The translations under genes were made by a program, and so were the position numbers. The notes beneath the pieces are model-generated. The model was given only the letters and a program-made list of their open reading frames with translations. It made no database searches and was not told the origin of the DNA. Below, in pieces: positions 27,710-36,130 of a DNA stretch of 64,000 nt. Position 1 is the first letter of the stretch, and each line of letters opens with the position of its first letter. The DNA comes from DATFVJ01 sp963851085 (GTDB lineage Bacteria; Actinomycetota; Actinomycetes; Streptosporangiales; Streptosporangiaceae). The stretch lies in contig CAWKNX010000005.1 of the NCBI GenBank assembly GCA_963851085.1, forward strand, positions 248,001 through 312,000, read 5' to 3'.

Positions 27710-27768
27710 GTTCGGCGGATCGCTGTTCGGCGGATCGCTGTTCGGCGGATCGCTGTTCGGCGGATCGG
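27710..27768. repeat. four tandem copies of a 15-base unit upstream of the sigma gene
   Basis: GTTCGGCGGATCGCT is repeated three times perfectly and a fourth time with a changed end (27710-27768). It fills most of the gap between hypA and the sigma gene start, that is, the place where the sigma promoter should be, so copy number could affect expression. Confidence 0.93.
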
Positions 27769-27799
27769 TGGTCTTCAGCCCCCCGGGGGCGCCCGCGCG

Positions 27800-28120
27800 T
27801 CAGGGCGTCCAGTCGATGGCTGTCAGCTCGGGCGCGCGTGTGACGACGATACCGGTATTGCCGCACGACGGGCAGAATTCGAGAGGTTCGCCGTCATATT
27901 CGAGCCCGCAGGCGAAGCAGCGGAGCCTGTCCGCTGCGCGCCGCCATTCGATCTTGGTGGCTTCCAGGCAGGTGCCTGCCGCCGCCGTCTGCCAGGCCGC
28001 GGCGGCGGAGTCGACGTCGACGCCGGTGCCGACCGCGAAGACGACCGTGCTCATCGGGCGCCCGGCGGCCGCGTCGACGAGCGCGGCGACCGCGGCCCGC
28101 ACGAGACCGGCCTCATGCAC
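27800..28120 (-). CDS. hypA: hydrogenase nickel-insertion protein HypA
   Basis: 106 residues beginning MHEAGL, where the N-terminal MHE binds nickel. The zinc site is two CxxC pairs, CFACG near residue 68 and CPSCG near 83. HypA carries nickel to the large hydrogenase subunit with HypB. It overlaps the end of the maturation-protease gene by 8 bases and closes the hydrogenase operon. Unlike its upstream neighbours this gene is intact. Confidence 0.9.
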   Translation of the reverse strand: MHEAGLVRAAVAALVDAAAGRPMSTVVFAVGTGVDVDSAAAAWQTAAAGTCLEATKIEWRRAADRLRCFACGLEYDGEPLEFCPSCGNTGIVVTRAPELTAIDWTP

Positions 28121-28642
28121 CGCCCGTCACCTCGGCTGCCCACTCGCCCAGGACGGCGCGGGCCGCATCCACCATCGCGCCGATCCGCGACTCGACAAGC
28201 GGGCTGAGGCCCCAGTGCTCGGTGACGGCTGAGGGAACGATTCCCACCAGTGCGATTCGCGCTGGAGGGCAGCCGGCCAGTTCCGCGGCCGACAGCGCGT
28301 CCACGAGCCCGATGTCGTGTGCCGTCGCCCGCACACCGTGGCCGCGCCGTACGTCGCTGTCGCCGATGACGACGATCTCACCCGGCGCGCGTGGGCGACT
28401 GAAACGGCGTCGAGCACGAGCACCCCCCGCCGCCCGGCGATGTACGGCATCAGCATGAGCCCGAGCGTGCCGCCGTCAAGGACCTCAACGCCGCGGCCGG
28501 GCCGTTCGGCCAGCAGTTCTGCCAGCCGCCGGGCCGCGACCACGCCGGCGCCGTCGTCGCAAAGCAGTTCATTGCCAATGCCGAGCACGAGTACCGGAGC
28601 CTGCAAGCCGCCTGGCGCGCCATCTGCCTGCGGCTTCGTCAC
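28113..28642 (-). pseudogene. [NiFe] hydrogenase maturation protease, one frameshift
   Basis: From the GTG at 28642, which overlaps the cytochrome b stop, the first part reads APVLVLGIGNELLCDDGAG and VEVLDGG, with VLVLDAVSV, the signature of HyaD/HupD-type endopeptidases. Near 28400 the frame changes by one base; the other frame continues as GEIVVIGDSDV and HDIGLVDALSAAEL to the stop at 28113. The span (530 bases) is not a multiple of three. The enzyme would cut the C-terminal tail of the large subunit after nickel insertion. A sequence error is as likely as a true mutation. Confidence 0.85.
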
Positions 28643-29351
28643 AGGCGGTCCTTGGGCAGGAATTTGAAGCCGGAGAAGATCGAGGACATCAGGCCGGACT
28701 TTTCCTCCCGGTCGACGAGCATGGCGCTGTAGACGTGATGGACCAGGAATCCCAAGGTCAGCCACATGATCAACTGGTGGATGAACCGGATCGTCTGCAA
28801 CGAGACCAGCGGGATCAGCCATCCGGTGAGGCTCGAGGCCCAGCCCTCCCCTTGGACGCCCCAAAGCACGGCGCCGGTAAGGATCTCGACTCCGAACATC
28901 ACGTACAGCACGCAGTAGGTCAGCCCGGCGAGCGGGTTGTGGCCGACGACCGGCGGCGGCTCGCGATCGAGAAAGAGGTAGAAGCGGAGCGATGGGACGA
29001 TCCCGCGCCAGCGCGCCTTGCTGGTCGGGATCCACTCCCTCCACCGGCACCAGCGGTTGGGCGACTGGAACAGCCAGGCGACCCGGGCGAGGATCAGCGC
29101 GATGAAGATGTAGGCGGAGACCTTGTGAATGGTCTTGACCCAGGTGATCCACGCTGTGTCGCCCCCCAGATCGAGCACCGGGTCCTCGATGAGAAAGCCG
29201 GTCACGCTGAGCACGACGATGGCCAGGAAGAGCAGCCAGTGCACCACGTCGCACCGGCAGGTCCCAGACCCGCACCCGAGCCAACGCAGGCGCGGCCTGC
29301 TCCGCACCTGCCGCTGCCACCGGCTGCGGGCGCTGTCGCGGGGGCGGTCAT
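28639..29351 (-). pseudogene. Ni/Fe-hydrogenase cytochrome b subunit, frameshifted near its start
   Basis: The ATG at 29351 overlaps the large-subunit stop. The N-terminal part passes through two frames (MTAPATAPAA, then ARVRVWDLPVR) before the long third-frame reading VVHWLLFLAIVVLSVTGF. One extra base near 29245 accounts for the second shift. The body is a four-helix di-haem cytochrome: IHKVSAYIFIALILARVAWL, GLTYCVLYVMFGVEILTG, and IHQLIMWLTLGFLVHHVYS with haem-ligand histidines. Its role is to anchor the hydrogenase and pass electrons to quinone. Confidence 0.85.
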
Positions 29352-31073
29352 TGGACTCGCACCACGACGATGTCGCGGCCGTCCGCGTCATATATGTGCG
29401 CGGCGCACGCCATGCACGGGTCGAAGGAGTGCAGCGTCCGGAGGATCTCCAGCGGACGCTGCGGGTCGGCGACCGGCGTGCCAACCAGGGCCGCCTCGTA
29501 CGCGCCGGGTTTTCCCTCCGCGTCGCGCGGGCTCGCGTTCCAGGTCGACGGGCACGACGGCCTGGTAGTTGCGGATGTGCCGGTTCTCGATGACGACCCA
29601 GTGGGAAAGCGAGCCCCGCGGGAGCTTCGTGGAAGCCGACGCCGCGAGCCTGCCCGGCAGGCCACGATGAGGGGTCCCATTTCGCGGTGTCCGCGATCGC
29701 CAGATCGCCCCCGTCGACGTTGTTGCGCAGCATGGCCGAGCAGCTCGAGGGAGTACTGCGCCATCAGCTGGGTCTCCAGGCCTCGGGCGAGAACCCGGCC
29801 GAGCGTCGACATCAAGCGCCGCCGGCTGCGCCTTGAGCCGGTCAAGCGCGCCCTGGACCAGCGGCTGGATCGCGGGCATCACCCGATAGCGTAGCCGACC
29901 AGCATCCGGGCCAGCGGGCCGACCTCCACGGCCGTGCCCTCGTAACGCGGCGCCTTGAGCCAGGAGTACTTCCCCGCGACGTCGAGCTGGTGGAAGGGCG
30001 GGTCAGGGCCCGTGTAGTCCGGCATGGTCTCGCCCTGCCACGGCGGGAGCGCGGCCCGACCCGCGCCGTCGTAGCTGTACCACGAATGGGCGACGGATTC
30101 GGCGATGCCGGCCGGATCGAACGGCTGGACCGTCAGGCTGCCGGCCGGGATGACCCCGCCGGGAAACAGGCCGTCGGCCGGCGGCTGGCCCTTTGCGCGG
30201 CGGTGCCACCGAATAGTCCCCGAACACCATGTACGAGGTCAGGCCGCTGCCGATACTTCGTCCAATCCAGGTAGCCTCCCGCGATGGCGTACAGGTCCGG
30301 CAGATATACCTGCTGGACGAAGTCCAGCCCACTCTGCAGCAGCTCCGACAGCTCCTGAAAGGTGTTGTCGTTGATCGCGTCCTGGCTGTTCAGGTCGATG
30401 GGAGAGGCCATGCCGCCGACGACGTACGTCTGCGGGTGCGGGTTCTTCCCGCCGAGGAGCGCGTGCACCCGGATGTACTGGCGCTGGAAGTCAAGTGCGT
30501 CGAGATAGTGGCTGAACGCGAGCAGGTTGAGCTCCGGGCTGAGCCGGTACGCGACATGCCCCCAGTACCCATTGGTGAACGGGCCGATATTGCCGCTTGC
30601 CAGGAACGCCTTGAGCCGGGCCTGGACCGAGGCGAACAGCCCGGCCGACGAACGCGGGTAGTCGGAGATGGACTGCGCGAGCGGGCCGCCTGCGCCGGAT
30701 CGGCCTTCAGCGCGGATGTCGGGTCGATCCAGTCCAGCGCCTGCAGGTGGTAGAAGTGCACGACGTGGTCGTGGACGTACTGCGCCGCCGCGATGAGCTG
30801 CCGCAGCAGCCGCGCGTTCAGCGGCGGCACCGCGCCGATGGCGTCCTCGACCGCCCGCACCGAGGCAAGCGCGTGCACGGTCGTGCAGACACCGCAGATC
30901 CGCTGCGCGAAAAGCCACGCGTCCCGCGGGTCCCTGCCCTGCACGATGGTCTCGATGCCGCGCCACATCGTGGCGGAGGAGTATGCCTCGGTGACCCGGC
31001 CGCCGCCGACCTGCACCTCGACCCGCAGGTGCCCTTCGATGCGGGTCACCGGGTCGATGACGAGCCGTGCCAT
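29348..31073 (-). pseudogene. [NiFe] hydrogenase large subunit, about eight frameshifts
   Basis: The start MARLVIDPVTRIEGHLRVE and the N-terminal nickel motif RICGVCTTVH are intact, as is the C-terminal motif DPCMACAAH followed by a 15-residue tail for the protease. Between them the coding reading jumps frame near 30690, 30255, 30190, 29890, 29820, 29735, 29640 and 29545; each step keeps recognisable sequence such as YWGHVAYRLSPELNLLAF, LFPGGVIPAGSLTV and SHWVVIENRHIRNYQAV. No active-site residue is lost. All lesions look like single-base indels, so either recent decay or poor local sequence quality explains them. Confidence 0.88.
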
Positions 31074-31078
31074 TGCGC

Positions 31079-32285
31079 CTACCCGTCGTCTGGTTGCGTG
31101 GGCGCCTCGGCTGTGGCGTCACCGCCACCGCCGGGGGCCTTGGGGTCGATCTTCGGGGTCTGAGCCGCCTGGGCGTCGTGGGCGGCCCGGGAGTCGTGGG
31201 CGGCGGCGACCCGGTGCTGAACACCCTTGCCGACCGCGTGCAGGGCGAACCCGGCGGCGGTGGCCGCGACGATGCCGATGCCGAGCCGGTCCGCGGTGAG
31301 ATCGAGCCCCGCGGTCTGCACGTGCGGCAGCCGGTCGTAGAACGGTGTGTTCGTGTCCCAGAAGTTGGGCTCCGAGCACCCCACGCAGCCGTGGCCAGCC
31401 GACACCGGCCAGGCTGTCCCGTCGTTGTACTGGACGCTGGGGCAGTTGTGGAACGTGCTCGGGCCCTTGCAGCCGAGCCGGTACAGGCACGCGCCGTCGC
31501 GGTGCGCCTCGTCGCCCCATTCGAGTGCGAACTGGCCGGCGTCGAATGCTCCACGCCGCGGACAGTTGTCGTGGATCCGCTCCCCGTAGGCGAACAGCGG
31601 CCGGCCGAGGTCCGTCTGCCGCGGGGAACTCCCCGAACGTCAGGTAGTGGACGATCGTGGCGGTGAGGTTGTCCGCGTTGACCGGGCACCCCGACAGGTT
31701 GACGACGGGAACACCGCTGACGATGTCCTCGACTTTGACGGCGCCGGTCGGGTTGGGATTGGCGACCGGGATGCCGCCGAACGCCGAGCACGTGCCGACG
31801 TTGATGATCCCGGCAGCGCCGCGGGCGCAATTCCTGAGTATGTCGTCGGCCGCCTGGCCGCCGATCGTGCACGCGCCTCGGATACCGGTTGGCACCGAAC
31901 CCTCGACGATCAGAACATGCCCGCCCTTGGCGACCGCGTCGTCGCGGGCCTTCTCCGCGGCGGCGCCCGAGGCCGCCATCAAGGTCTCGTGATAGTCGAG
32001 CGAGATCAGCCCCAGGACCAGATCGGACGCCGACGGGTTGCGGGAGCGGACGAACGCCTCGGTGTCGCCCGCGCAGTCCTGGAACTCGAGCCACACGACA
32101 ACGGGCTTGTCCACTTTCGCCAGCGCGGCCGCGATATGCGCCGCGTAGCGGGGCGGCAGCGCGAGCGTCGCGGTGACCCCCGCGCAGAACTGAAGGAACG
32201 CACGCCGGTCGACCCCGGCGGCCGCGAGCCGGGCGGGCAGCGGTAGGTCATCGCGCCCCTGGATCGCGCCGTTAGCACCGGCCAC
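31079..32285 (-). pseudogene. [NiFe] hydrogenase small subunit (Tat-exported), one frameshift
   Basis: The N terminus holds a twin-arginine signal, VDRRAFLQFCAGVTATLAL. Cluster motifs follow: WLEFQDCAGDTEAF, where the usual second Cys of CxxC is Asp, then GTCSAFGG, LSGCPVN, and, after a one-base insertion near 31635, IHDNCPRRGAFDAGQF, GCKGPSTFHNCP and GHGCVGCSEPNFWD. A membrane helix near the C terminus anchors it outside the membrane. Removing one G from GACGGACC restores DDLGRPLFAYGE. It starts the leftward operon; HybE and HypC genes diverge from it. Confidence 0.88.
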
Positions 32286-32492
32286 CCCGGCCGCACTGAC
32301 CGCACCGCCGACACCGTTCGTGCTGGTTCACCGCCTCGCGCGGACCCGTCACCGGGTGCTGACTCACCCGAAACACGGGCGAAACACGGCAAGCGTACGT
32401 TCGCATCAACAGGCCGGCAAGGGACCTTTGGGCACCGTATCCGGCCGCATTTTGCCATTGTGTTCTGCGGCGATGGTGGCCACACTGTGCCC

Positions 32493-32993
32493 ATGAGCCA
32501 GCTTGACGAACTCGTCGTGAGCGTCCGCCGCGCGTTCGACCTGGTTCACCGCGAGCACTTCCTTGGCGATGTGACGGCGAATCCGCGCCTCGTCGTCGAC
32601 GTCCTCGATCCCGCCGTCGTGGTGGACACGCCGGTAGTGCTGCTCCTGGCGCCCTGGACAATCAACGGGCTCGCCTTTCCACCGGATGATCAATTCCCCG
32701 ACGTGCTGGAACTCGCGGGGCGCCGCCGCATGGTGTTCCGGGTTGAGATGGCAGAGCTCGGCCCGTTCCGCTCCGTCAACCTGCCGCTCGAAGCCGCCGG
32801 CCTGCGCAGCATGGCGCAGGCACGCGGGCTCACCAGGTCCTGGGCCGGGCACTTCCACGAGGCGGTCGCTGCCGCCCGGGCAGCGCGGGCGCGTGAGGGT
32901 GAGCCCAGCTCAGAAACCGGTAACCCCCATGATCCCGAACGGCTGCCGCGGCCTGCGGATCCCATCGCCAGCGCGCACCTGCGGAGGGAGTGA
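32493..32993 (+). CDS. hybE: [NiFe]-hydrogenase assembly chaperone, HybE family
   Basis: 166 residues from the ATG at 32493; a GTG 33 bases upstream is an alternative and no strong ribosome site is seen for either. The motif VVLLLAPWTINGLAFPP near residue 55 matches the conserved LxPWxMN segment of HybE/HupJ proteins, and FRSVNLPLEAAGL fits the conserved C-terminal part. HybE-type proteins escort the large or small subunit before Tat export. It is followed 5 bases later by hypC. Confidence 0.75.
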   Translation: MSQLDELVVSVRRAFDLVHREHFLGDVTANPRLVVDVLDPAVVVDTPVVLLLAPWTINGLAFPPDDQFPDVLELAGRRRMVFRVEMAELGPFRSVNLPLEAAGLRSMAQARGLTRSWAGHFHEAVAAARAARAREGEPSSETGNPHDPERLPRPADPIASAHLRRE

Positions 32994-32998
32994 ATGCC

Positions 32999-33226
32999 AT
33001 GTGCCTGGGCGCTCCCGGCCGCGTCACGCGGATAACCGACGTCGCGGGCCTGCCAACAGGCACGGCCGAATTCGGTACCGTGTCGCGCGACGTGTGCTTT
33101 GCCTACGTACCGGACGCCCGGGTGGGTGATTACGTCATCGTGCACGCGGGTTTCGCGGTCCGGCTCGTGGATGAGGCGGAGGCGAAGGAGGTGCTGGAGA
33201 TCCTGCTTTCGATGCCGGGCTCGTAG
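32999..33226 (+). CDS. hypC: hydrogenase maturation chaperone HypC/HybG
   Basis: 75 residues from the ATG at 32999, giving the obligatory MCLGAPG N terminus whose Cys2 binds the Fe(CN)2CO unit; a GTG three codons earlier would bury it. A GGAGGGA site lies 11 bases upstream. The family continues with DVCFAYVPDARVGDYVIVHA, the OB-fold core. It belongs to the two-gene rightward unit with hybE, divergent from the structural genes. Confidence 0.92.
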   Translation: MCLGAPGRVTRITDVAGLPTGTAEFGTVSRDVCFAYVPDARVGDYVIVHAGFAVRLVDEAEAKEVLEILLSMPGS

Positions 33227-33416
33227 GGCAGGGACGCAGCGCGGTCAACGGACTGGTCGCGGAGTTCTCGGAGGACTGCGCCGGGAGCCGGCGGGTAAGC
33301 GGTTCCCGCTTGCTGGCGGGCAGTCGGCCGGTCCAGGTGAGCCTGGCGGCGGCCAGTGCGTCGCGGCTTACGGACGGGCCGAGGATTGCCCGGCCGGCGC
33401 TCTAGGCTTGCGGCAT

Positions 33417-34362
33417 ATGAGCGAAGTCCCGCTCCGCCGGAACCGCGACTTCGTGCTGTTTCAGCCCGTCGGCGGCGGGAGCACTGCGCTCTGTTGTGCC
33501 AGCCCGCCAGCTGCCCGCCGCCGTGGCCACCCAGCAGGGGCGGTCGGCTACGGCGAGCCTCGTCGGGCCGCCGCTCGGCGGTGCGCTCTTCGGGATCAGC
33601 CGTGCTCTCCCGTTCGTCGCCGACGCAGCGTCTTACGTGTTCTCGGTCGTTTCGCTGATCATGATGAGGACACCGTTCCAGGAGGCACGCGAGGCCGAGA
33701 GGGCGAGCTTGCGCTCGCAGCTCACCGAGGGCTTCCAGTTCTTGTGGGGCCAGCCGTTCCTGCGCACAACCACGTTCCTGTACGGCCTCACCAACTTCAT
33801 CGGTCCCGGTGTGCTGCTCGCCATCGTCGTCATTGGTGATCAGCAGGGACTACCAGGCTGGCAGATCGGTGCGCTGTTGGCGGCGTTCAGCGCCTGCGTG
33901 CTGGCAGGCTCGCTGGCCTCCGCGTCCGCTCGCCGCGTCCTCCCGGCCCGCTCGCTCATCCTGCTTGAGCTGTGGGCGTGGCTCGGACCCGCCCTGTTCC
34001 TCGTCTGGCCGAATGTATACGTTCTCGCGGCCTCCAGCCTCCCGGTAGCGGTAGCGATCCCGGTGACCGACTCGGTGGTGATCGGCTACCGCCTCGCCAT
34101 CACGCCCAACCGGCTGGTGGGCCGGGTCGAGAGCGTCCGGACCAGCATCGCCCTGGCGCTCGCGCCGTTCGGCTCACTCACCGCAGGCCTGCTGCTGGGC
34201 GCTTTCTCGGCGCGCATGGCGATTCTCGTCCTCGTAGCGGTCGGACTGGCCCTCGCACTCTGGGGAACGCTTAGCGCGGCGATCCGGAACACGCCGAGCC
34301 CCAGCGAGATCAGCTCTTCGCCCCGGCCAGCCCATCCGTCGTCCACGGTCGCCGATACCTGA
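33417..34362 (+). pseudogene. MFS exporter (EntS-like) with internal deletion
   Basis: The start codon ATG at 33417 gives SEVPLRRNRDFVLFQ, the usual N terminus of this MFS_3 type. After codon 16 the sequence jumps, one base out of frame, to ALRSVVPARQLPAA, which in intact relatives lies about 100 residues later; helices 1-3 or so are missing. The rest, from GPPLGGALFGISRALPFVAD to the end at 34362, is open and well kept, with several helices. The lost helices and shifted frame make it non-functional. Confidence 0.8.
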
Positions 34363-34445
34363 GGCGCCGTAGGGGCCGCGTCGCCGTGCCATCGGCGAAT
34401 CGGCCACCAGCGAACGCTTTGGGAAAGGTGCCCGGCGGCGGACTG

Positions 34446-34940
34446 TCATTTCGTGGTGGAGGATTCGACGAGGATGTGGGCGAAGGCCGGGTCGAAGCCG
34501 TAGGCGTTGGAGTGGCTTTTGAGCAGCGGTTTGCTGGTGCCGAAGACCGGCAGGCGGAGGGTTTGGCGGAGCATTCGGAGCGTGCGCTGGCCGGCGTCGG
34601 TAACGGCGGTTTCGCAGCCGAGGAGGCGGACGGCGGTGATCTGCAGGCGGGGCAGCAAGCGGGCCTCGGCCAGCGCGCGGAAGAATCGCGCCACGCCCGG
34701 GTCCAGCATGTCGATCGGCGTGGCGCCGAGGCGCAGCAGGTGATGCTCGCGGGTCGAGTGACCGATCAGGTCAAGCGTCGCGGGCGATACGGCGTCGTCC
34801 AGGCGGCGTTCGAGAACGTCATGTAGTTCGGCGAGCGAGGCCGCGTGGTGCAGATGCACGCAGCGCGCGGCCCGTCCGGCGAAGAATGCCTCGGCGCAGT
34901 CGGGCGAGGCGACGTTGAGCGGCACTGTCGGGGCGGGCAT
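34446..34940 (-). CDS. small caspase/CHAT-like (DUF4347-like) protein at the end of the peptide array
   Basis: 164 residues, ATG 5 bases after the stop of the last peptide gene, so almost certainly cotranslated. Residues 55-63 read LDLIGHSTR and 104-112 read VRLLGCETA: a buried strand ending in Gly-His, then a second strand ending in Gly-Cys, the layout of the His/Cys dyad of clan CD peptidases (compare LSACETG in CHAT domains). GQRTLRMLRQTL and LPVFGTSKPLL complete an alpha/beta fold. No pro-domain or membrane segment is present. Activity is inferred from two motifs only; it could equally be a non-proteolytic DUF4347-like domain. Context suggests it acts on, or with, the peptides. Confidence 0.6.
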   Translation of the reverse strand: MPAPTVPLNVASPDCAEAFFAGRAARCVHLHHAASLAELHDVLERRLDDAVSPATLDLIGHSTREHHLLRLGATPIDMLDPGVARFFRALAEARLLPRLQITAVRLLGCETAVTDAGQRTLRMLRQTLRLPVFGTSKPLLKSHSNAYGFDPAFAHILVESSTTK

Positions 34941-34945
34941 GGCGG

Positions 34946-35101
34946 CTAGTCACCGACAAGGCGCGGGAGTTTCGGCTCGGTCGCGGCGAGCAGCGCGGTG
35001 GTGGCGGGCAGGGCGGCGGTGTTGAGGAGCGCGGCGGTGCGCGGGCGGGCCGGTGCGGCGGCGGACGCGGTAGGTGCGGCAGGTTCGAGGTTGCTGGTCA
35101 T
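34946..35101 (-). CDS. array peptide A (type I), 51 residues
   Basis: ATG at 35101 behind a GAGGAACC site. N terminus MTSNLEPAAP, middle ARPRTAALLNT, C terminus TEPKLPRLVGD. Rich in Ala, Pro and Thr, no Cys, no signal peptide, no membrane segment. It is the last of five related genes and sits 5 bases before the caspase-like gene. The C-terminal EPKLPR..GD is shared with peptides C and E (type I). The conserved ends with a variable middle are reminiscent of precursor peptides, but no known precursor family is recognised. Confidence 0.8.
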   Translation of the reverse strand: MTSNLEPAAPTASAAAPARPRTAALLNTAALPATTALLAATEPKLPRLVGD

Positions 35102-35185
35102 CGTGGTTCCTCAGGTTCTGGTCGACGTTGTGTCTGGGGATCGGGTGGGATCTGACCGCTGGGTCCGGTAGAGCCCGGCGGCAGG

Positions 35186-35338
35186 CTAATCACCCTGGAA
35201 GAGCGGGAGCTTCGGGCCTGTCGCGGTGAGCAGCGCGGTGGTCGTGGGCAGGATGCCAAAGTTAAGCAGCGCAGCACGCGGGCGGGCCGGCTGTGCGGCG
35301 CCTGCGGGCGGTGCGGCAGGTTCGAGGTTGTTGTTCAT
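35186..35338 (-). CDS. array peptide B (type II), 50 residues
   Basis: ATG at 35338 (or the adjoining ATG at 35341) behind GAGGAGCC. N terminus MNNNLEPAAP, middle ARPRAALLNFG, C terminus TGPKLPLFQGD. It shares the layout of the array peptides but with the type II tail (GPKLPxFxGD), matching peptide D. Separated from peptide A by 84 bases that are nearly the same as the D-to-C spacer. Confidence 0.8.
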   Translation of the reverse strand: MNNNLEPAAPPAGAAQPARPRAALLNFGILPTTTALLTATGPKLPLFQGD

Positions 35339-35427
35339 CATGGCTCCTCAGGTTCTGGTCGAGGTCGTGGCTGAAGGTCGGCGGAGCCGGCCATTGGCCG
35401 GGGAGACTCCCGGGCGGCCTTGACCGG

Positions 35428-35583
35428 TTAGTCACCGACAAGGCGCGGGAACTTCGGCTCGGCCGCGGCGAGCAGGGCGGTGGTGGCGGGCAGGGTGCTC
35501 GTGTTGAGCAGTGTGTCGGCGCGTGGGTGGGCCGGCTGGTCGGCGGCCGCGGAGGGTGCGGCGGGATCGAGGTTGTTGGTCAT
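35428..35583 (-). CDS. array peptide C (type I), 51 residues
   Basis: ATG at 35583 (a second ATG directly upstream at 35586) behind GAGGAGCC. N terminus MTNNLDPAAP, middle PAHPRADTLLNT, C terminus AEPKFPRLVGD. Type I tail like A and E, with Phe in place of Leu in the KLP motif. Substitutions against A are spread and in frame, showing that the coding sequence is kept. Confidence 0.8.
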   Translation of the reverse strand: MTNNLDPAAPSAAADQPAHPRADTLLNTSTLPATTALLAAAEPKFPRLVGD

Positions 35584-35669
35584 CATGGCTCCTCAGGTTC
35601 TGGTCGAAGTTGTGTCTGGGGGATCGGGTGGGATCTGACCGCTGGTCAGGCAGAGCGGCCTGCGGTCGG

Positions 35670-35822
35670 CTAATCACCATGGAAGGGCGGGAGCTTCGGG
35701 CCCGTCGCGGTGAGCAGCGCGGTGGTCGTGGGCAGGGTGCCGGAGTCAAGCAGCGCAGCACGCGGGCGGGCCGGCTGGGCGGCATCTGCGGGGGGTGCGG
35801 CAGGTTCGGGGTTGTCGTTCAT
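35670..35822 (-). CDS. array peptide D (type II), 50 residues
   Basis: ATG at 35822 behind GAGGCGCC. N terminus MNDNPEPAAP, middle ARPRAALLDSG, C terminus TGPKLPPFHGD. Type II like B. The start context, spacing and length match the other members, so the whole set appears to be expressed from one transcript. Confidence 0.8.
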   Translation of the reverse strand: MNDNPEPAAPPADAAQPARPRAALLDSGTLPTTTALLTATGPKLPPFHGD

Positions 35823-35912
35823 CGTGGCGCCTCAGCTTGTGTGGGAGTTGTGGCTGGAGGTCGTGCGGGAGCCGGCCGCTGGTCGGGAAGACCCCCGGGC
35901 GGCCTTGACCGG

Positions 35913-36089
35913 CTAGTCACCGGCAAACCGCGGGAGTTTCGGCTCGGCTGCGGCGAGCCGGGCGGTGGTGGCTGGCAGGGCGCTGGTGTTGAGCAGTGCG
36001 GCCGCGCGCGATCGGGCCGGCTGGCCGGCGCCGCTGGCTGGTGCCGTGGTGTCGGCGGCGGGTGCGGCAAGATCTGGGTTGCTGGTCAT
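35913..36089 (-). CDS. array peptide E (type I), 58 residues, first of the array
   Basis: ATG at 36089 behind GAGGAGCC. N terminus MTSNPDLAAP, middle ARSRAAALLNTS, C terminus AEPKLPRFAGD. It is the longest copy, with a seven-residue Ala/Gly/Thr insertion in the middle. It starts 41 bases after the stop of the 216-residue protein, which is probably the first gene of the operon. Confidence 0.8.
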   Translation of the reverse strand: MTSNPDLAAPAADTTAPASGAGQPARSRAAALLNTSALPATTARLAAAEPKLPRFAGD

Positions 36090-36130
36090 CGTGGCTCCTC
36101 AGGTTCTGGGTGGCAGATCGTTTCGGCTGG

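Noticed and set aside
27687..27866. Extended N terminus of the SigK-like protein through the 15-base repeats
   Set aside because: The in-frame extension exists only because the repeat length is a multiple of three; the sequence is low complexity and SigK proteins start near the chosen ATG.
34946..36089. Peptide array as FxSxx-COOH or lanthipeptide precursors
   Set aside because: Tails end in GD and contain no Cys, and no radical SAM, LanM or LanB-type gene is adjacent.
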